DNA of 64,000 bases from Bacteroidota bacterium. GTDB taxonomy: Bacteria > Bacteroidota > Bacteroidia > Flavobacteriales > Flavobacteriaceae. Position numbers and translations under genes: made by a program. The stretch is from positions 1 through 64,000 of the forward strand of contig JAJYSY010000003.1 in the NCBI GenBank assembly GCA_021793375.1, given 5' to 3'. The notes under the pieces are model-generated. The model did not search any database. It was given only the letters and a program-made list of their open reading frames with translations, and was not told where the DNA came from. How positions within the stretch are numbered: the stretch's first letter is position 1; every line of letters starts with the position of its first letter. Shown here piece by piece: positions 61,326 to 64,000 of the stretch.

Positions 61326-62762
61326 TTAATTTGCTCGCAAAACTCTGTTGATTACGTGAACGACTCCATTGGCGGTTTGGATATTTGTGTCAATAATATC
61401 GCTTTCTTTTCCTATGGGATCGATTAATTTATTTTCATCTGCATTTAATTCAATATCTTCTCCAAGGGTATTTAAAGTTTGATTGGAAAAATCTTCACTT
61501 CTTAAAGATTGATTTTTTAAAATATGTAAATTCAATATCGTTGTTAATTCCTCCGGATCAATATTTTCTATTTCTGCTAATTCTTCCTCTTCTTCGTCAA
61601 ACAATTCTTCCAGCAAACCCTCAAAAGCTTGATTGTCTGGCGAAAAAACAGTAATTGGGATATCATTATCTTCTATGGATGCAGCTAAAAGTTCAAAATA
61701 ATTTTCTGCGGATTGTTCTTCTTGAGAAAGTGCATTTTCAAAATCTGTAAATCTGCTGTCTGCCTTGATAAAAGTTTCTACGGTTGGCAAATTCAAAACT
61801 TGATCTATCACTTGAATATTTCCATTTATGGTCATCAAATCCGAAATTACAATAGTGGTTTCTCCATTTAAAGCTAAACCTGAATCTGTGTTGAGATATA
61901 AATCCAAAGTATGATTTTCTCCGGAATATTCTTCTCTTGCTTTTGTGGGTAAATATCCTGAGCTGAGATTTTGTGCAAGTTTTACAGTATCTAATAGGTG
62001 ATATCGATAAATTTCATTTAATTCTGTTGCAGTCATATTTGCTCCTTCTTCAGCAAAAAAAGTTTCCACAGCAAATTCATTAGGTACCAAAACTGTTGAT
62101 TTTTGATCAGGATTTGCCAATATATCTTCAAAATCTGTAGAGATATCTTCTGCTGTTATTTTTTCATAATACAAATTGAGGTTTTCATCTGCATCTATAA
62201 AAGTTTTCAACGTAGGAAGACTAAGAGTATGATCAATTTTATGTAAAATTCCATTATCTAATTCAATATCACTTTCTGTTATTTTGGCTTTTCCGTTAAA
62301 CTCAACTTCATCAACTGTGTTTTTCACATAAAGACTTAAGTTGGTGTCAACACTATCGTTTACGGCAATTGCAGCAAGTGTAGGAGAATATCCGGTGGTA
62401 AAAGCTTCAAAAGGAGTAAGAATTTCTAAAATGTGATAATCGATTAATTGCATTAATTCTTCTTCTGGGATATCGGCTATATTTTCTATTTGATTTTCTG
62501 CCAGGTAATTTTCCATCGCTTCATTGTCTGGCGCCATAACAGTATATGTTCCGGAGTTTCCATCCAGTATTCCATATAAATCTGCTTGGTTGATGGCTTC
62601 TAAAAACAGGCTGAATTCCTCTTGATTATTTTCTAAGTAATTTACTATAGAATTCGTTCCGAAAATGTATTCGTTATTATCATCTTTCTCACAAGAAAAA
62701 AGTAATAACAAAAATGGAATTATCAATAAAAATATTTTTTTTTGCGATAAAATATTTTGCAT
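61326..62762 (-). CDS. Fasciclin-domain lipoprotein, three domains
   Basis: 478 residues. Lipobox LLFSC (Cys24) followed by Glu-Lys-Asp-Asp. Three fasciclin (FAS1) repeats: about 35-185 (TYTVMAPDNEAMENYL, DYHILE, GILHKIDHTLSLP), about 190-325 (STVLVPNEFAVETFF, YRYHLLDT, GNIQVIDQVLNLP) and about 330-478 (ITVFSPDNQAFEGLL, LNLHILK, GVVHVINRVLRAN). FAS1 proteins are usually cell-surface adhesion or ligand-binding proteins. The Asp-rich start of the mature protein suggests surface exposure. It precedes no obvious partner; the SusD-like gene upstream on the same strand has its own terminator. Confidence 0.92.
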   Translation of the reverse strand: MQNILSQKKIFLLIIPFLLLLFSCEKDDNNEYIFGTNSIVNYLENNQEEFSLFLEAINQADLYGILDGNSGTYTVMAPDNEAMENYLAENQIENIADIPEEELMQLIDYHILEILTPFEAFTTGYSPTLAAIAVNDSVDTNLSLYVKNTVDEVEFNGKAKITESDIELDNGILHKIDHTLSLPTLKTFIDADENLNLYYEKITAEDISTDFEDILANPDQKSTVLVPNEFAVETFFAEEGANMTATELNEIYRYHLLDTVKLAQNLSSGYLPTKAREEYSGENHTLDLYLNTDSGLALNGETTIVISDLMTINGNIQVIDQVLNLPTVETFIKADSRFTDFENALSQEEQSAENYFELLAASIEDNDIPITVFSPDNQAFEGLLEELFDEEEEELAEIENIDPEELTTILNLHILKNQSLRSEDFSNQTLNTLGEDIELNADENKLIDPIGKESDIIDTNIQTANGVVHVINRVLRAN

Positions 62763-62922
62763 TTCAATTGATTTATTTTTTTATAAAGAAGTGTAAAGAT
62801 ATAAAAATATAGCTTTGTCTTTGAGTCAAAAACGGAATTAGCTATAGTTTTATTTCATTTGCTGAGTAAGGAATTTAGTTTAAAAAACTCTTTTTGATTT
62901 AGGCTTAATCCAAAGAAACAAC

Positions 62923-62957
62923 AAAACGGCTGTTTTTATTAAAGAAACAGCCGTTTT
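62923..62957. terminator. Terminator after the SusD-like gene
   Basis: Perfect 13-bp stem AAAACGGCTGTTT / AAACAGCCGTTTT with a 9-base loop, 38 bases past the SusD-like stop. Confidence 0.85.
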
Positions 62958-62994
62958 AGCACTAAGAGTGAAGCTTCTTAAAAGTCACACAAAA

Positions 62995-64000
62995 TTAATC
63001 TGCCCACCAAAGTTTGCTATCAATTTCGTCTCCATTACTCAATCCGCTTGCTGCTTCTTGATAATTAGAAGTATTTAAAGTTTGCTCATTTTGTGGATAT
63101 CTCACTCGATCCGGAAGATCTGTCGGAGTTACATTTCCGGATTTCAAAGGTGTCATAGTGTAATCATCTCCATAAATATCTACACCTTGGTCTCCGGGAA
63201 GCAATAATACATCTCCGTTAGGATAACCTGTTCTTCTGTACTCTCTCCAGGCTTCTTGTGGTTGCATAAAAAGTGCAATGTATTTTTGGGTTAATACATT
63301 TTCTTTATCTGCTGCCGGCAAATCATTGATATAATCATCTATATCATCTCCTTCAACACCCCATTTTTCCATAGAAGCTCTAACCCCTTCTTCATATTCA
63401 GCTTGACTCCATCCGTTGAGTTCTGATTGGATAAATTGCACTTCAGGATATCCTAAAAGCACTTCTCCGAAGTCAGGTTTCATAATATGATAAGACATAT
63501 AAGAAGTTAATTTATTTTCACTATTATCATCAACCATATCTCCTGGAAGACCGCTTGGCATTCCTACATAATCATCTACATCTATATTGCTCATTGTAGC
63601 TTCTTCATAATCTCTATTTTCCACCTCATATCCTGTGTATCCTATAGGAGCAGCCATTTTTGGGAGTCTTGGATCTAAAGAGAAGTTTCCGGTATTTCCT
63701 TTTAAAAGTTCAATAAAAGCTTGTCCGGTAACAAAGTCTTGTCTTTTTCCTACCATAAATGTTTGCCAAAAAGGTGAACCTTCAGAAGAGGTTGTACCAA
63801 AATCTTGAATTGCACTGTCTTCATTTGAGGTAAAAACACCATCTGACAAAGCTTCTGAAATATGAGCATTGGCTTCAGGATAAACGTCTTTTATTCTGTT
63901 TGCTATTCTTAGTCTAAGAGAATTTGCAAATTTTTTCCATTTAGCTGCATCTCCATCATAGATATTATCTCCGGAATCAAACACTGCTTCATCTTCATTT
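62995..64000 (-). CDS. SusD/RagB-like nutrient-binding lipoprotein, 5' partial
   Basis: The frame is open to the window edge, so the gene starts beyond base 64000; about 335 residues of its C-terminal part are visible. The GTG at 63984 is an internal codon. KWKKFANSLRLRIANRI, VQFIQSELNGWSQAEYEEGVRASMEKWGV, TQKYIALFMQPQEAWREYRRTGYP and LPDRVRYPQNEQTLN match the SusD-like_2 / SusD-RagB outer membrane lipoprotein family, which pairs with a SusC-type TonB-dependent transporter (expected just outside the window). Substrate may be glycans or peptides. Ends at its own terminator. Confidence 0.9.
   Translation of the reverse strand, partial: NEDEAVFDSGDNIYDGDAAKWKKFANSLRLRIANRIKDVYPEANAHISEALSDGVFTSNEDSAIQDFGTTSSEGSPFWQTFMVGKRQDFVTGQAFIELLKGNTGNFSLDPRLPKMAAPIGYTGYEVENRDYEEATMSNIDVDDYVGMPSGLPGDMVDDNSENKLTSYMSYHIMKPDFGEVLLGYPEVQFIQSELNGWSQAEYEEGVRASMEKWGVEGDDIDDYINDLPAADKENVLTQKYIALFMQPQEAWREYRRTGYPNGDVLLLPGDQGVDIYGDDYTMTPLKSGNVTPTDLPDRVRYPQNEQTLNTSNYQEAASGLSNGDEIDSKLWWAD

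Overview
This is an AT-rich chromosomal window from a member of the Bacteroidota, most probably the family Flavobacteriaceae. The evidence is: type IX secretion (T9SS) C-terminal sorting domains on secreted proteins; the gliding lipoprotein GldH; a SusD-like lipoprotein; a mevalonate-pathway kinase next to a geranylgeranylglycerol-phosphate prenyltransferase; A-rich translation starts without strong Shine-Dalgarno sequences; and repeated TAnnTTTG promoter boxes typical of this phylum. No phage, insertion sequence, CRISPR array or plasmid function was seen. It reads as stable core genome with a few lineage-specific secreted or surface genes.

Layout. 1-1500: two tandem paralogous T9SS-sorted proteins, the first cut by the window edge. 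1.6-12.5 kb (plus strand): ileS, a DksA/TraR-like protein without its zinc cysteines, a polyprenol-phosphate-sugar-type glycosyltransferase, dihydroorotase, a DUF4296 lipoprotein, a 3'-5' exonuclease, a double-ATPase oligopeptide-type ABC protein, nadA and a short-chain dehydrogenase. 12.6-22.2 kb (minus): a beta-barrel protein with a PCMD-type lipoprotein, CoA-transferase subunits A and B, a ricT-gldH-PBP1A cluster, trhO and an SCO copper chaperone. 22.4-26 kb: rseP, a small secreted protein, tRNA-Asn and a glutaryl-CoA dehydrogenase-like enzyme.

26-33 kb (minus) is a SUF iron-sulfur operon: sufB, a small lipoprotein, sufC, sufD, sufS, a META lipoprotein, sufE and a DUF59 protein. It is preceded by tRNA-Ala. 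33.4-46 kb (minus): an alpha/beta hydrolase, an AddB-like nuclease, an OmpA-family protein, kbl, an AddA-like helicase-nuclease, a Crp/Fnr regulator, an HTTM membrane protein and ribF. 46-51 kb: a T9SS-exported reprolysin-like metalloprotease, then pth, rplY and prs, then tRNA-Leu. 51-55 kb: two PH-domain membrane proteins, a mevalonate kinase and a UbiA-type prenyltransferase. 55-61 kb (minus): a heavy-metal efflux system made of a membrane-fusion protein, a CzcA pump fused in frame to a TolC channel, and a cysteine-rich DUF6660-like protein. 61-64 kb: a three-domain fasciclin lipoprotein and the 3' part of a SusD/RagB-like gene.

Points most worth a second look: the IleRS HIGH motif reads GIHH; the RND pump-TolC fusion retains an internal signal-peptide-like segment; two lipoprotein genes are embedded in the suf operon; and the end of the tandem T9SS pair is perfectly conserved at DNA level.
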